Assembly (NCBI RefSeq): GCF_040459645.1
Contig: NZ_JARVHQ010000001.1
Span: forward strand, 558,001 to 622,000
Length of the DNA stretch: 64,000 nucleotides
Source: Bacillus cereus group sp. RP43
GTDB taxonomy: Bacteria > Bacillota > Bacilli > Bacillales > Bacillaceae_G
Direction: 5' to 3'
Shown: positions 16,636 to 29,029 of the stretch, in pieces
Layout of the letters: each line of letters starts with the position of its first letter
Numbering within the stretch: position 1 is the stretch's first letter
The notes under the pieces: generated by a model
Databases searched by the model: none
What the model was told of the DNA's origin: nothing
The model's input: only the letters and a program-made list of their open reading frames with translations
Program-made: the position numbers and the translations under genes

Positions 16636-19044
16636 ATGTTTACTCATGTTGAAAGCTTCAAATCCGCTTTTCTAGAAAAATTAGAAACGATGTATGGGAA
16701 AAGTTTCAAAGATTCTACAACTCGTGATCAGTATAATACGCTCGGTCATATGGTACGTGAGTATATGAATAGTCAATGGATTGCAACGAATGAAAGTTAT
16801 CGTTCTGGAGATCAAAAACAAATGTATTATTTATCCATTGAGTTTTTACTTGGGCGTTTGCTTGGCAGTAACATATTAAATTTAGGTATCAGGGATGTAT
16901 GTGAAAAAGGACTTTTTGAACTTGGAATTTCTTTGCACGAGTTAGAAGAGATTGAAGCAGATGCAGGACTTGGAAATGGTGGACTTGGACGTTTAGCAGC
17001 CTGTTTCCTCGACTCGCTTGCTTCTTTAAACTTACCAGGACATGGCTGTGGTATTCGTTATAAGCATGGTCTGTTTGATCAAAAAATTGTTGATGGCTAT
17101 CAAGTAGAATTTCCAGAACAGTGGCTTCTTCATGAAAACGTTTGGGAAGTAAGAAGGCATGACCAAGCCGTAGAAGTAAGTTATTTTGGAAACGTTGAAC
17201 CACTAGAAATCGATGGACGTTTAGAGTTCAGGCATACAAATGCAGAAGTTATTATGGCAGTACCATACGACGTTCCAGTTGTCGGGTATGAAACAAGTAC
17301 TGTAAATACGCTTCGGCTTTGGAATGCAGAGCCAGTTCCTTTCCCGCAAAATTGTAAGGATATTTTGAAATATAAGCGTGAAACAGAGGCCGTATCGGAG
17401 TTTTTATATCCAGATGATACGCATGATGAGGGGAAAATACTTCGTTTGAAACAACAGTATTTCCTCGTATCATCAAGTTTGCAAAATATCGTTCGTATGC
17501 ATAGGGAGAGACACGGTAGTCTTCGTCAGTTACATGAAAAAATCGCGATTCATATAAACGATACACATCCGGTTCTAGCAATTCCAGAACTTATGCGTAT
17601 TTTATTAGACGAAGAAAAATTGACATGGGAAGAAGCTTGGCACATAACAACGCAGACGATTTCCTATACGAATCATACGACATTATCAGAAGCGCTTGAG
17701 AAATGGCCAATTCATATTTTTAAACCGTTATTACCGAGAATTTATATGATTATTGAAGAAATTAATGAACGTTTCTGTCATGAGCTTTGGGACCGTTATT
17801 CGTACGATTGGAAGCGTATTGAGGACATGGCCATTATTGCGCATGATCTTGTGAAAATGGCTCATTTGGCGATTGTTGGTAGCCATAGCGTTAACGGTGT
17901 GGCGAAAATTCATACAGAAATTTTAAAGCAGCGTGAAATGCGATTGTTCTATGAATTTTATCCAGATAAGTTTAATAATAAAACGAATGGAATTGCTCAT
18001 AGGCGCTGGTTAATGAAGGCGAACCCGCAGCTGACGAATCTTATTTCGGAAGCGGTTGGGGATGAGTGGAAGAAAGAGCCGATTAAGCTGCAAGCGTTGC
18101 AAAACTTCATACATGATACTAGTTTTCAAGAAAAGCTTGCAGGGGTAAAGCAAGAGCGTAAGATTATTTTAGCGGAGCGCATTCATAATAAAATGGGGAT
18201 CACGATTGATCCAAATTCTATTTTTGATGTGCAAGTGAAAAGGCTACATGCTTATAAACGACAGTTATTAAATGTTCTTCATATTTTGTACTTGTATAAC
18301 CGTTTAAAAGAGGATACTAGTTTTTCATTTTACCCGCGTACTTTTATTTTTGGAGCAAAAGCATCACCTGGTTATTATTATGCGAAGAAAATTATTAAAT
18401 TAATAAATGAGCTTGCAAGAAAAGTAAATACCGATCCGTACGTAAGTCAATTTATGAAAGTTATCTTTCTAGAAAACTACCGAGTTTCTTTAGCGGAAGA
18501 TATATTCCCGGCGGCAGATGTAAGTGAACAAATTTCAACTGCGAGTAAAGAAGCTTCAGGAACAGGTAACATGAAATTCATGATGAATGGTGCAATTACA
18601 CTCGGAACGTTAGATGGAGCTAATATTGAAATAAAAGACCGGGTCGGTGATGATGCTTGCTTCATTTTCGGTTTAACAGCGGATGAGGTTCTTCATTACT
18701 ACCAAAATGGTGGATATCGTGCAAGTGACTATTATCACCACAATATGCACATTAAAAAAGTAGTAGACCAGTTAACGAATGGTTTCTTTGCACAGTCGGG
18801 AGCTGAATTTGAAGCGATTTATGATTCTCTCGTTATTCAAAATGATGAATACTTCGTTCTTCGAGATTTTAGCCCATATGCTGAAAGACAAGATGCTGTT
18901 GGAAGGGCATACGAAAATAGGCAGAAATGGATGGAAATGTCGATTTTGAACATTGCACAATCGGGGCATTTTGCGAGTGATCGAACAATTTTGCAGTACA
19001 GTAATGAAATTTGGGGTATTGGTAATACTGTTAAACTTTTTTAG
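16636..19044 (+). CDS. glgP: Glycogen phosphorylase
   Basis: 802 residues, GT35 family. Releases glucose-1-phosphate from glycogen by phosphorolysis. The pyridoxal-phosphate lysine is K647 in EASGTGNMKFMMNG; the glycine-rich GLGNGGLGRLAACF lies at ~112-125. Full length for a bacterial enzyme. Last gene of the operon, 18 nt after glgA, with GAGGTGG ribosome site and a terminator behind. The operon therefore carries both synthesis and breakdown. Confidence 0.97.
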   Translation: MFTHVESFKSAFLEKLETMYGKSFKDSTTRDQYNTLGHMVREYMNSQWIATNESYRSGDQKQMYYLSIEFLLGRLLGSNILNLGIRDVCEKGLFELGISLHELEEIEADAGLGNGGLGRLAACFLDSLASLNLPGHGCGIRYKHGLFDQKIVDGYQVEFPEQWLLHENVWEVRRHDQAVEVSYFGNVEPLEIDGRLEFRHTNAEVIMAVPYDVPVVGYETSTVNTLRLWNAEPVPFPQNCKDILKYKRETEAVSEFLYPDDTHDEGKILRLKQQYFLVSSSLQNIVRMHRERHGSLRQLHEKIAIHINDTHPVLAIPELMRILLDEEKLTWEEAWHITTQTISYTNHTTLSEALEKWPIHIFKPLLPRIYMIIEEINERFCHELWDRYSYDWKRIEDMAIIAHDLVKMAHLAIVGSHSVNGVAKIHTEILKQREMRLFYEFYPDKFNNKTNGIAHRRWLMKANPQLTNLISEAVGDEWKKEPIKLQALQNFIHDTSFQEKLAGVKQERKIILAERIHNKMGITIDPNSIFDVQVKRLHAYKRQLLNVLHILYLYNRLKEDTSFSFYPRTFIFGAKASPGYYYAKKIIKLINELARKVNTDPYVSQFMKVIFLENYRVSLAEDIFPAADVSEQISTASKEASGTGNMKFMMNGAITLGTLDGANIEIKDRVGDDACFIFGLTADEVLHYYQNGGYRASDYYHHNMHIKKVVDQLTNGFFAQSGAEFEAIYDSLVIQNDEYFVLRDFSPYAERQDAVGRAYENRQKWMEMSILNIAQSGHFASDRTILQYSNEIWGIGNTVKLF

Positions 19045-19047
19045 ATG

Positions 19048-19073
19048 AAAGCCCCTTTTGAAGGGGCTTTTAT
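19048..19073 (+). terminator. Terminator of the glg operon
   Basis: AAAGCCCC-TTTTGA-GGGGCTTTT hairpin followed by T/A tract, 3 nt after the glgP stop. Confidence 0.95.
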
Positions 19074-19114
19074 TTATTCAGTTTTAAAACAGAGATACGC
19101 TTGCTTAGAAAAAT

Positions 19115-19145
19115 AAAACGAGCTTAATGAGATTAGGCTCGTTTT
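19115..19145 (-). terminator. Terminator of the small membrane gene
   Basis: AAAACGAGC/GCTCGTTTT stem with an inner TAAT/ATTA stem and a T-run on the minus strand, 12 nt past the stop of the gene at 19157. Confidence 0.8.
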
Positions 19146-19156
19146 ACTTATTTTAC

Positions 19157-19291
19157 TTAAGAAAGGTAAGGCATGAACGTATATATTATACCTGTTCCGC
19201 CATATTCCCCTGTCGCAAAGTATGAAAATGTAAAGAAACCTGTAAACGAAAAAATTATAATGAGAAAAAGTGCAAAGATAAATTTTAGCAT
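19157..19291 (-). CDS. Small membrane protein, 44 aa, unknown
   Basis: Starts MLKFIFALFLIIIFSFTGFF and continues TFSYFATGEYGGTG...YLS, giving one hydrophobic helix (2-24) and a short outside tail. ATG 19291 has a strong GAGGGGA ribosome site 7-8 nt upstream, and a hairpin with T-run follows the stop, so this is very likely a real gene although short. It lies 76 nt behind the lipase gene on the same strand and may share its transcript. Family not recognised; a role as membrane peptide or sporulation peptide is possible but unsupported. Confidence 0.75.
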   Translation of the reverse strand: MLKFIFALFLIIIFSFTGFFTFSYFATGEYGGTGIIYTFMPYLS

Positions 19292-19367
19292 GTAAGGTCC
19301 CCTCATCCGAAAGTAATTTCATAGATTATTATAGTATACAAATATTGAATTTCCAATTGTTTACTGG

Positions 19368-20090
19368 TTAAAAATGAGAGGTCAGACATGTTTTGTATGT
19401 TGTAATGGAATGATTATTCGTAATGGATTTTGTATTTTTCGTAAATGTCATGTTGTGATGGACGTGTGCATATTCCCAATCACGATCATTAAAATTTATG
19501 TTTCGGGGAGGGAGAAGTGGAACGACATCGAATAAGTTGACGAAACGAAAGCTACTAGCCACTTGCAGTTTATAATAATTTCGAAAGGCGATATCTCCAA
19601 CTTTTGGAGAGGCAAATGTATAAAGACCATACTGTGCGAAGGCAGTATTTATACGTGCATCTAGTATGTGTAGTGTAGCGAGTGCACCTCCTAAGCTATG
19701 GCCTGTTGCAAGAAGTTTCTTATGGGCTGGTAATGACACGAGCATATCCATAATGGGGTCCCGGCAAGATTCATAAATTGAAAGAAAGCCGTTATGAACA
19801 TTTCCACTATTTAAAGCGTATGGGTATGGCCTTTGGTTGACGAGTGAATCAATAATCCAATCTGTATCTGTTTGTGTGCCCCTAAAAGCTACAATAATCG
19901 TATCTTCAGATTCTAATATGAACCCAAACCATTCCATCGTTTGAATCGCTTTTCCTTGAAAGCCTTGTACATATTGGAATCCATCAGGTATTTCAAAAAT
20001 CCCATTTTGTTTATATTGTTCATACGTTAAATCGCAGCAAGATGCTAACAATATGGCAGTATCTTTATCAAAGGATAAAGGAGTACGCAT
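19368..20090 (-). CDS. Class-3 lipase-family protein
   Basis: 240 residues, alpha/beta hydrolase of the lipase_3 (fungal-type) group. Nucleophile S132 in GHSLGG, with D188 (LFDVVP) and H227 (NHSI) completing the triad; FRGTQTDTDWI (69-79) is the oxyanion-side motif. No signal peptide is visible, so it is probably intracellular. Start ATG 20090 is 9 nt from AAGGAGG; a TTG three bases earlier is possible. Substrate unknown. Confidence 0.85.
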   Translation of the reverse strand: MRTPLSFDKDTAILLASCCDLTYEQYKQNGIFEIPDGFQYVQGFQGKAIQTMEWFGFILESEDTIIVAFRGTQTDTDWIIDSLVNQRPYPYALNSGNVHNGFLSIYESCRDPIMDMLVSLPAHKKLLATGHSLGGALATLHILDARINTAFAQYGLYTFASPKVGDIAFRNYYKLQVASSFRFVNLFDVVPLLPPRNINFNDRDWEYAHVHHNMTFTKNTKSITNNHSITTYKTCLTSHF

Positions 20091-20168
20091 CAAGAAAGCC
20101 CTCCTTAAGAAAAGGTATAGTTCAATATATGCAGTGAGGGACTTGATTCATTCTTTTTGAAAAAAGGC

Positions 20169-20199
20169 TTGAACCTACAGTTACGTGAGGGAGTATGAT
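20169..20199 (+). promoter_or_regulatory. MerR-type promoter with 19-bp spacer
   Basis: TTGAAC (20169-20174) and TATGAT (20194-20199) are separated by 19 bp, and the spacer holds CCTACAGTTACGTGAGGG, a dyad-like operator typical of MerR drug-efflux regulators. It sits 33 bp before the truncated MerR gene, as expected of an autoregulated promoter. Confidence 0.75.
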
Positions 20200-20231
20200 T
20201 TTTGTAAACATATTGTTAGGAGGAGTGTAGG

Positions 20232-20363
20232 ATGAGCAAAAAAGAAGTTTATTCAATTGGTGAGTTTTCAAAGAGAACGGGCACATCGATATGGACACTA
20301 CGATATTACGATGGAATACTATATGATTCAAAATGGTTTATACAGTCCAAAAGAAAAAGATAG
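20232..20363 (+). pseudogene. Truncated MerR-family regulator
   Basis: Begins MSKKEVYSIGEFSKRTGTSI WTLRYYD, the start of a MerR winged-helix domain (helix-turn-helix at 9-27), after an AGGAGG ribosome site. After the YYD motif the frame changes: the expected family continuation (NGLYSPKEKD) is present in another frame, and the reading stops after 43 residues. A terminator follows, so effector and dimerisation parts are gone. A frameshift plus a deletion explains it. The promoter and operator upstream are intact. Confidence 0.75.
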
Positions 20364-20394
20364 TTCCCTATGAAGGGGACTATCTTTTTTTAGT
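20356..20394. terminator. Bidirectional terminator
   Basis: AAAGATAGT..CCC-loop-GGGG-ACTATCTTTTTTT hairpin between the MerR remnant and the convergent AIM24-like gene; A/T runs on both sides. Confidence 0.9.
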
Positions 20395-20397
20395 GTT

Positions 20398-21180
20398 TTA
20401 TTCTTTCCCATCTAAAAGACGGCCAAGTCCGCCTAAAACGCTGCCTTCACCGCTATTTTGAGCTGCTGGGCTTGTAAGGCGTGCTGCTAAGCGGCTAAGT
20501 GTTAAGGACTGAATCCAAACTGTTCCAGGACCTTCTAACGTTGCGAAGAATAAACCTTCGCCGCCAAATAGAGCTGTTTTTACTTTTCCAACGAATTGAA
20601 TATCGTAGTTAACATCTTTTGTCATTGCAACGAGACAACCTGTATCAATGCGAAGTTTCTCGCCAGGTTTCAATTCACGCTTATATACAGTTCCGCCTGC
20701 ATGCATGAAAGCTAGACCATCACCTTCAAGTTTCTGCATGATGAAACCTTCACCACCGAAGAAACCAGTTCCTATTTTTTTAGTAAACTCAATTCCGATA
20801 GAAACACCTTTTGCAGCACAAAGAAATGCATCTTTTTGGCAGACTACTTTTCCTTGGTATTCTGTTAAATCAACAGGAATAATTTTCCCAGGATAAGGAG
20901 CGGCGAATGATACGTGTCGTTTGCCATGACCTGTATTTGTAAATACAGTCATAAACATACTTTCACCTGTAACGAGACGTTTACCTGCGCCCATTAATTT
21001 ACCGAATAGACCACTAGATGGTCCAGAACCATCACCGAAAATCGTTTCCATTTCGATATGATCTTCCATCATCATCATTGCGCCAGCCTCTGCGATAACG
21101 CTTTCTTCTGGATCCAATTCAATTTCAACAAACTGCATATCATCGCCATATAATTTATACTCGATTTCATGTGCTTGCAT
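20398..21180 (-). CDS. AIM24/TIGR00266-family protein
   Basis: 260 residues, rich in Gly and beta structure, with the family features [16 protein letters not shown] (31-46), [16 protein letters not shown] and [16 protein letters not shown], and a Gly-rich C-terminus ([15 protein letters not shown]). The fold is a double-stranded beta-helix-like sandwich related to AIM24 of mitochondria; the bacterial role is unknown. Start ATG with GAGGTG 7 nt upstream. Monocistronic. Confidence 0.85.
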   Translation of the reverse strand: MQAHEIEYKLYGDDMQFVEIELDPEESVIAEAGAMMMMEDHIEMETIFGDGSGPSSGLFGKLMGAGKRLVTGESMFMTVFTNTGHGKRHVSFAAPYPGKIIPVDLTEYQGKVVCQKDAFLCAAKGVSIGIEFTKKIGTGFFGGEGFIMQKLEGDGLAFMHAGGTVYKRELKPGEKLRIDTGCLVAMTKDVNYDIQFVGKVKTALFGGEGLFFATLEGPGTVWIQSLTLSRLAARLTSPAAQNSGEGSVLGGLGRLLDGKE

Positions 21181-21329
21181 TTTTTCACCTCATCATATGT
21201 AGTAATTATATTGTACAAAAATTAAAGAAATTAGAATACTGTAGTTTTGTTAATTTTTGAATAAAAATAGAATAAAAATTTATGATTATACTAGGCTTAT
21301 AAAAAACGATGGGACGAAAGTGTTCTCAT

Positions 21330-21501
21330 TTGACGTTTTTGATATAGCATGATATAGTGAAAACACTATTGAGCTACATAATGTGGTACGGAAATAAAGC
21401 ACGTTGTATTAAAGGCTGTAAGCTTGTTATACATTCATGTCCTTTATATCCACCTTTTCATGTGGATTCATAGTTTCATTTTTATTTAGGAGGTACATGA
21501 C
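21330..21501 (+). promoter_or_regulatory. Promoter and long 5' leader of the cold-shock gene
   Basis: TTGACG (21330-21335) - 17 bp - TATAGT (21353-21358) form a good sigma-A promoter. The leader that follows is ~135 nt, with small hairpins (e.g. CCAC-CTTTTCAT-GTGG), before the AGGAGGT ribosome site. Long structured leaders are characteristic of csp genes and control mRNA stability and translation in the cold. The 150 bp before the promoter (21181-21329) show nothing clear. Confidence 0.8.
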
Positions 21502-21702
21502 ATGCAAACAGGTAAAGTTAAATGGTTTAACGGCGAAAAAGGTTTTGGCTTCATCGAAGTTGAAGGCGGAGAAGACGTATTCGTACATTTCTCAGCTATT
21601 CAAGGCGACGGCTTCAAAACTTTAGAAGAAGGTCAAGAAGTTTCTTTCGAAATCGTTGATGGAAACCGCGGACCACAAGCAGCTAACGTTACAAAAAACT
21701 AA
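21502..21702 (+). CDS. cspD: Cold-shock protein
   Basis: 66 residues, a single OB-fold cold-shock domain with RNP1 KGFGFIEV (13-20) and RNP2 VFVHFS (26-31). Binds single-stranded RNA/DNA and acts as an RNA chaperone. The N-terminus [10 protein letters not shown] and end [10 protein letters not shown] fit the B. cereus paralogue CspD as I remember it; other csp paralogues are close, so the letter is less sure than the family. Confidence 0.93.
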   Translation: MQTGKVKWFNGEKGFGFIEVEGGEDVFVHFSAIQGDGFKTLEEGQEVSFEIVDGNRGPQAANVTKN

Positions 21703-21712
21703 TTAGCTAGCG

Positions 21713-21747
21713 AAAAAAAGCATTCCGAATTTCGGAATGCTTTTTTT
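21713..21747. terminator. Bidirectional terminator after csp
   Basis: A 17-bp near-perfect A/T-flanked stem AAAAGCATTCCGAA/TTCGGAATGCTTTT shared with the convergent gene, whose last codons overlap its edge. Confidence 0.95.
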
Positions 21748-22477
21748 ATGCTTTAGAACCAGACTCATCTGAAGATAATTCACCTTTAAAGGTGCGTTCT
21801 TCAAAGTCATCAAGCAATTGTTCATATTCTTCATGTTCTTCTGTTGCAAAAACTTGCGGGTTTTTCCCATACATATCAGTTCCAATAAAATTTTCGAAAT
21901 CCTCTACATACCCAACATTTTCTTCACTATTTACGTACATTCCATTATAGTTTTTTGAATCCTGTCTTTCTAAATCGGATGGTGTTTCTGATGTTCCGTA
22001 ATTTGCGACGTCTTGCCAAGCATCTTCAGCATCGTACTCTACAGAATGATCTTCGTCGTGCTTGTGAAAAGAAGGATTTAGCACTTCTTCTTCAACTGGG
22101 CGCGTCTTCATATCTAATTTATTTGTAGTGTGCTGAATACACGTTGTAGCAGTTGGCATTGCTTCTAATCTTTCAAATGGAATTTCCTCACCAGACACTT
22201 CGCAAATTCCGTACGTTCCAGCTTTAATTTTTTGCAGGGCATGTTTCGTATCTTCTAGCTGTTTATGCCAAAATTCGATGAGCCCGAAATCTTTCTCACG
22301 TTCGTATAATTCTGTTGCCATATCACCTGGATGGTTGTCATAGCTAGATAATTCTCCTACTGAATCACGTTGAGATGCACGGTCTTCATTTTCATGAGTT
22401 TGTATCGTTTGTTCAATTTCTTGCTGTTGTTTTTCTAAGCTCGATTTAAATTGATTTATTTGTTGTGGAGTTAACAT
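21746..22477 (-). CDS. yteA: YteA-like DksA/TraR-family protein
   Basis: 243 residues. N-terminal helical coiled coil (1-75) followed by a degenerate zinc-finger (YGICEVSGEEIPFERLEA.. TTCIQH at ~88-116): only two Cys remain of the four in DksA. The acidic C-terminal ~100 residues include the DNYG/SETPSD-like segment of the sporulation-associated YteA/YocK group. Members are thought to be general-stress or sporulation proteins; the mechanism is unknown. Start ATG with GGAAGGTGG. Confidence 0.8.
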   Translation of the reverse strand: MLTPQQINQFKSSLEKQQQEIEQTIQTHENEDRASQRDSVGELSSYDNHPGDMATELYEREKDFGLIEFWHKQLEDTKHALQKIKAGTYGICEVSGEEIPFERLEAMPTATTCIQHTTNKLDMKTRPVEEEVLNPSFHKHDEDHSVEYDAEDAWQDVANYGTSETPSDLERQDSKNYNGMYVNSEENVGYVEDFENFIGTDMYGKNPQVFATEEHEEYEQLLDDFEERTFKGELSSDESGSKA

Positions 22478-22573
22478 AGGTCGTCCACCTTCCTACAATT
22501 CAGTTTCTTTACATAGTATGAGCGTTGAGAGTAGGAATTATGAGATGAATTTCAGCCGGGAAGTCGGTATATG

Positions 22574-22602
22574 AAAAAAGGAGCCGCATAAGCAGCTCCT
22601 TT
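22574..22602 (-). terminator. Terminator of menA
   Basis: AAAGGAGCTGCTTATGCGGCTCCTTTTTTC on the minus strand in outline: a 9-bp stem with T-run. It lies ~155 nt beyond the menA stop because a bcr1-like element is inserted between them. Confidence 0.85.
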
Positions 22603-22760
22603 CTATCCCGCTATTTGCCGGGCAGTAAAACTCCCACCTTAAAATTTGCCTGGAGCAAAGAAGTTAGGTGGGAGTCGGGCTGCCCGTAAAAGCCCGATTG
22701 GTGCGGGCTAATAATCAGTGGGGATGAACAAAATCCCCACTGATTAAAGTTTCACTTTAT
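22601..22760 (-). repeat. bcr1-like repeat, copy B
   Basis: Core 22606-22755 (150 bp), inverted relative to copy A at 3934 and almost identical to it. The 5' flank (in element orientation) is ATAAA at 22756-22760, and this flank contains the TAA stop codon of menA; the far flank is the degenerate ATAGA. It separates menA from its terminator and would be transcribed as a hairpin-rich 3' untranslated region. Confidence 0.85.
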
Positions 22761-23710
22761 AGGAAGTATCCAAGCAATAATCCGATTCCCATTAGGAAAC
22801 CGAAAATTGTATTTGTTTTTGCTGTGGAAATCATCGCAGGTACCATTTCCATTGGAATGCTTTTGCCGATAAAGCCTTTCGTCGCTTTAAATGCTTTCGG
22901 TACACTTAAGAATACGATAAGCATCCATGGTGATACGATGTTAACGATGATTAAAGCGATTGTCCAAATGTAGGCAACGATAAACATAGAAGCAAGTACA
23001 CCAACGGCTCTTTCGCGTCCAACGAGAATTGCTAACGTTTTACGACCATTTTCTTTATCACCATCTAAATCACGAATATTGTTAGATAGTAAAATTGCAC
23101 CAATTAAAATGGAGCTTGGAATAGATAATAAAATCACTTCTGATGTTACTGCCCCTGTTTGGATAAAGAATGAAATACCAATAATAATGACACCCATAAA
23201 TAATCCTGCTGTTAGCTCCCCAAATGGTGTGTACGCAATTGGAATGGGGCCACCAGTGTAAAGGTAAGCAACGGCCATACAAACAAGACCGATTGCAGCA
23301 AGCCACCAGCTAGAGTTCATACAAATATAAACACCTAATAGCGTTGCGATGCCTAAAAATCCGAATGCTAAGTTAAGCACAGTTTTTGGTTTAATACCAT
23401 CGCGGACGATAGCACCACCGATTCCAACTGAACCTTCATGATCGAGTCCTCTTTTATAATCAAAGTATTCATTAAACATGTTTGTTGCTGCTTGAATGAG
23501 AAGACAAGCAAGAAGCATCATAAGGAAAAGAGGGAGATGTATTTGATTTATACCTCCGACCTGCATCGCATATGCTGTTCCGATGAAAACAGGAACGAAA
23601 GCTGCTGTTAATGTATGGGGACGTAATAAACTCCACCAAATGCGCCAGCCTGTTTGCTTACTTGGCTTTTGCGCCGTAGGAGAGGAATTCGTTTCGACGT
23701 TCATTTCCAT
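22757..23710 (-). CDS. menA: 1,4-dihydroxy-2-naphthoate octaprenyltransferase
   Basis: 317 residues, UbiA-family membrane prenyltransferase with about nine helices. Attaches a polyprenyl chain to 1,4-dihydroxy-2-naphthoate, giving demethylmenaquinone. The two Asp-rich motifs are NEYFDYKRGLD and NNIRDLDGDKENGRKT. Start ATG 23710, after AAGGAGGATTCACC; a longer upstream reading has no ribosome site. Divergent from menF. Its TAA stop lies in the flank of bcr1-like copy B. Confidence 0.95.
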   Translation of the reverse strand: MEMNVETNSSPTAQKPSKQTGWRIWWSLLRPHTLTAAFVPVFIGTAYAMQVGGINQIHLPLFLMMLLACLLIQAATNMFNEYFDYKRGLDHEGSVGIGGAIVRDGIKPKTVLNLAFGFLGIATLLGVYICMNSSWWLAAIGLVCMAVAYLYTGGPIPIAYTPFGELTAGLFMGVIIIGISFFIQTGAVTSEVILLSIPSSILIGAILLSNNIRDLDGDKENGRKTLAILVGRERAVGVLASMFIVAYIWTIALIIVNIVSPWMLIVFLSVPKAFKATKGFIGKSIPMEMVPAMISTAKTNTIFGFLMGIGLLLGYFL

Positions 23711-23823
23711 GGTGAATCCTCCTTGGTCACATATTGTACACAATTAAGTGTAGAAAAAGCATCATTTAGTGTCAACGTTTATTTTCTAGGAAGAGAAGGT
23801 GAATTTCTCAGAAATGCTAAACG

Positions 23824-23853
23824 TTGACAGGCCTTTCCTTTGAGGTGTATCTT
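23824..23853 (+). promoter_or_regulatory. Likely menF promoter
   Basis: TTGACA (23824-23829) and TATCTT (23848-23853), 18-bp spacer, ~50 bp before the menF ribosome site. Confidence 0.55.
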
Positions 23854-23903
23854 AAAATCAAGCGTAATTATGACTATTTTTCGCCCATAGGGGGGAGACA
23901 ATT

Positions 23904-27858
<3,955 letters not shown>

Positions 27859-27926
27859 TACTTTTTTCAGCAAGAAGGAAGTTGCACTTATAGAGGAGAT
27901 CAGAAATATAAAAGGAGGTAGTAGTA

Positions 27927-28745
27927 ATGACTATTGAATGGGTAAAAGAAGGCAATTACGAAGATATTATTTATTCAACATACAATGGCATCGCAAAGAT
28001 TTCGATTAACCGCCCTGAAGTACATAATGCATTCCGTCCTAAAACGGTAATGGAGTTAATCAATGCTTTTGCACACGCTCGTGATGATGCAAATGTTGGC
28101 GTTATCATTTTAACAGGTGAAGGTGGACGTGCATTCTGTTCTGGCGGCGACCAAAAAGTTCGCGGTCATGGTGGATATGTAGGTGACGACCAAATCCCAC
28201 GTCTAAACGTATTAGACTTACAACGTCTAATTCGCGCAATCCCTAAACCAGTTATCGCAATGGTAGCAGGTTATGCAATCGGTGGAGGACACGTACTTCA
28301 TATCGTATGTGACTTAACAATCGCTGCAGACAACGCTGTATTCGGACAAACAGGTCCTAAAGTAGGAAGCTTTGACGGTGGATACGGAGCTGGTTACCTA
28401 GCTCGTATGGTAGGTCATAAGAAAGCTCGCGAAATTTGGTACCTATGCCGTCAATACAGCGCTGGGGAAGCGCTTGATATGGGCTTAGTAAATACAGTTG
28501 TACCATTAGAAGAGCTTGAAGCAGAAACAGTACAATGGGCACAAGAAATCTTAGCAAACAGCCCAATGGCACTTCGTTTCCTAAAAGCTGCATTCAACGC
28601 AGACACAGACGGTCTAGCTGGTATTCAACAACTAGCTGGAGATGCAACGTTATTGTACTACACAACTGACGAAGCAAAAGAAGGTCGCGACGCGTTCAAA
28701 GAAAAACGCACTCCGGACTTCGGTCAATTCCCTCGTTTCCCGTGA
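27927..28745 (+). CDS. menB: 1,4-dihydroxy-2-naphthoyl-CoA synthase
   Basis: 272 residues, crotonase superfamily. Cyclises o-succinylbenzoyl-CoA. Oxyanion-hole residues lie in [10 protein letters not shown] and [27 protein letters not shown] is the family's conserved loop. AAAGGAGG ribosome site. The TGA stop is overlapped by a structured repeat element starting at 28744. 68 nt after menH. Confidence 0.97.
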   Translation: MTIEWVKEGNYEDIIYSTYNGIAKISINRPEVHNAFRPKTVMELINAFAHARDDANVGVIILTGEGGRAFCSGGDQKVRGHGGYVGDDQIPRLNVLDLQRLIRAIPKPVIAMVAGYAIGGGHVLHIVCDLTIAADNAVFGQTGPKVGSFDGGYGAGYLARMVGHKKAREIWYLCRQYSAGEALDMGLVNTVVPLEELEAETVQWAQEILANSPMALRFLKAAFNADTDGLAGIQQLAGDATLLYYTTDEAKEGRDAFKEKRTPDFGQFPRFP

Positions 28746-28961
28746 TCAAACCAAAAGCGGAAGCGGCTTGCTTAGAATGTGAGTAGGAAGAAGTGAAGCC
28801 ACCGAACATTCTAGCCGCTGTAGCTGGATGTTTTAAAAGCGAAGCCGACTGTTTAGCCCCGTTGGCTAAGGTTCTTTCGCACAGAAAGTGTTTTTTACTT
28901 TCTCGTGCGGAAGGTTCTTAGACGGAAGGGGCTAGGAGGCGCAGCTAGATGAGATCAAACC
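28744..28961. repeat. Structured intergenic element flanked by 9-bp direct repeats
   Basis: A 200-bp element between two GATCAAACC copies (28744-28752 and 28953-28961). It contains nested pairings: TAGCCCC..GGGGCTA (28857-28935), CGCAC-GAAAGT / ACTTTC-CGTGCG with a GTTTTTT loop, and TAGAATGT/ACATTCTA. No reading frame is convincing. It begins on the last base of the menB stop codon and ends before the menB terminator, so it looks like a small non-coding mobile repeat. I do not know its formal name. Confidence 0.6.
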
Positions 28962-28976
28962 GGAAACAAAACAACT

Positions 28977-29006
28977 AAGAGACTTGATGTCATATCAAGT
29001 CTCTTT
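28977..29006 (+). terminator. Terminator after menB
   Basis: AAGAGACTTGAT-GTCAT-ATCAAGTCTCTTT perfect stem with T-rich tail, immediately before menE. menE-menC must be transcribed by read-through or from a promoter inside the element. Confidence 0.9.
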
Positions 29007-29029
29007 CTTTCATGAAAGGAGAATGGATG

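Noticed and set aside
19074..19322. An 82-codon minus-strand frame
   Set aside because: Lies in another frame over the better supported 44-aa gene, which has a ribosome site and terminator.
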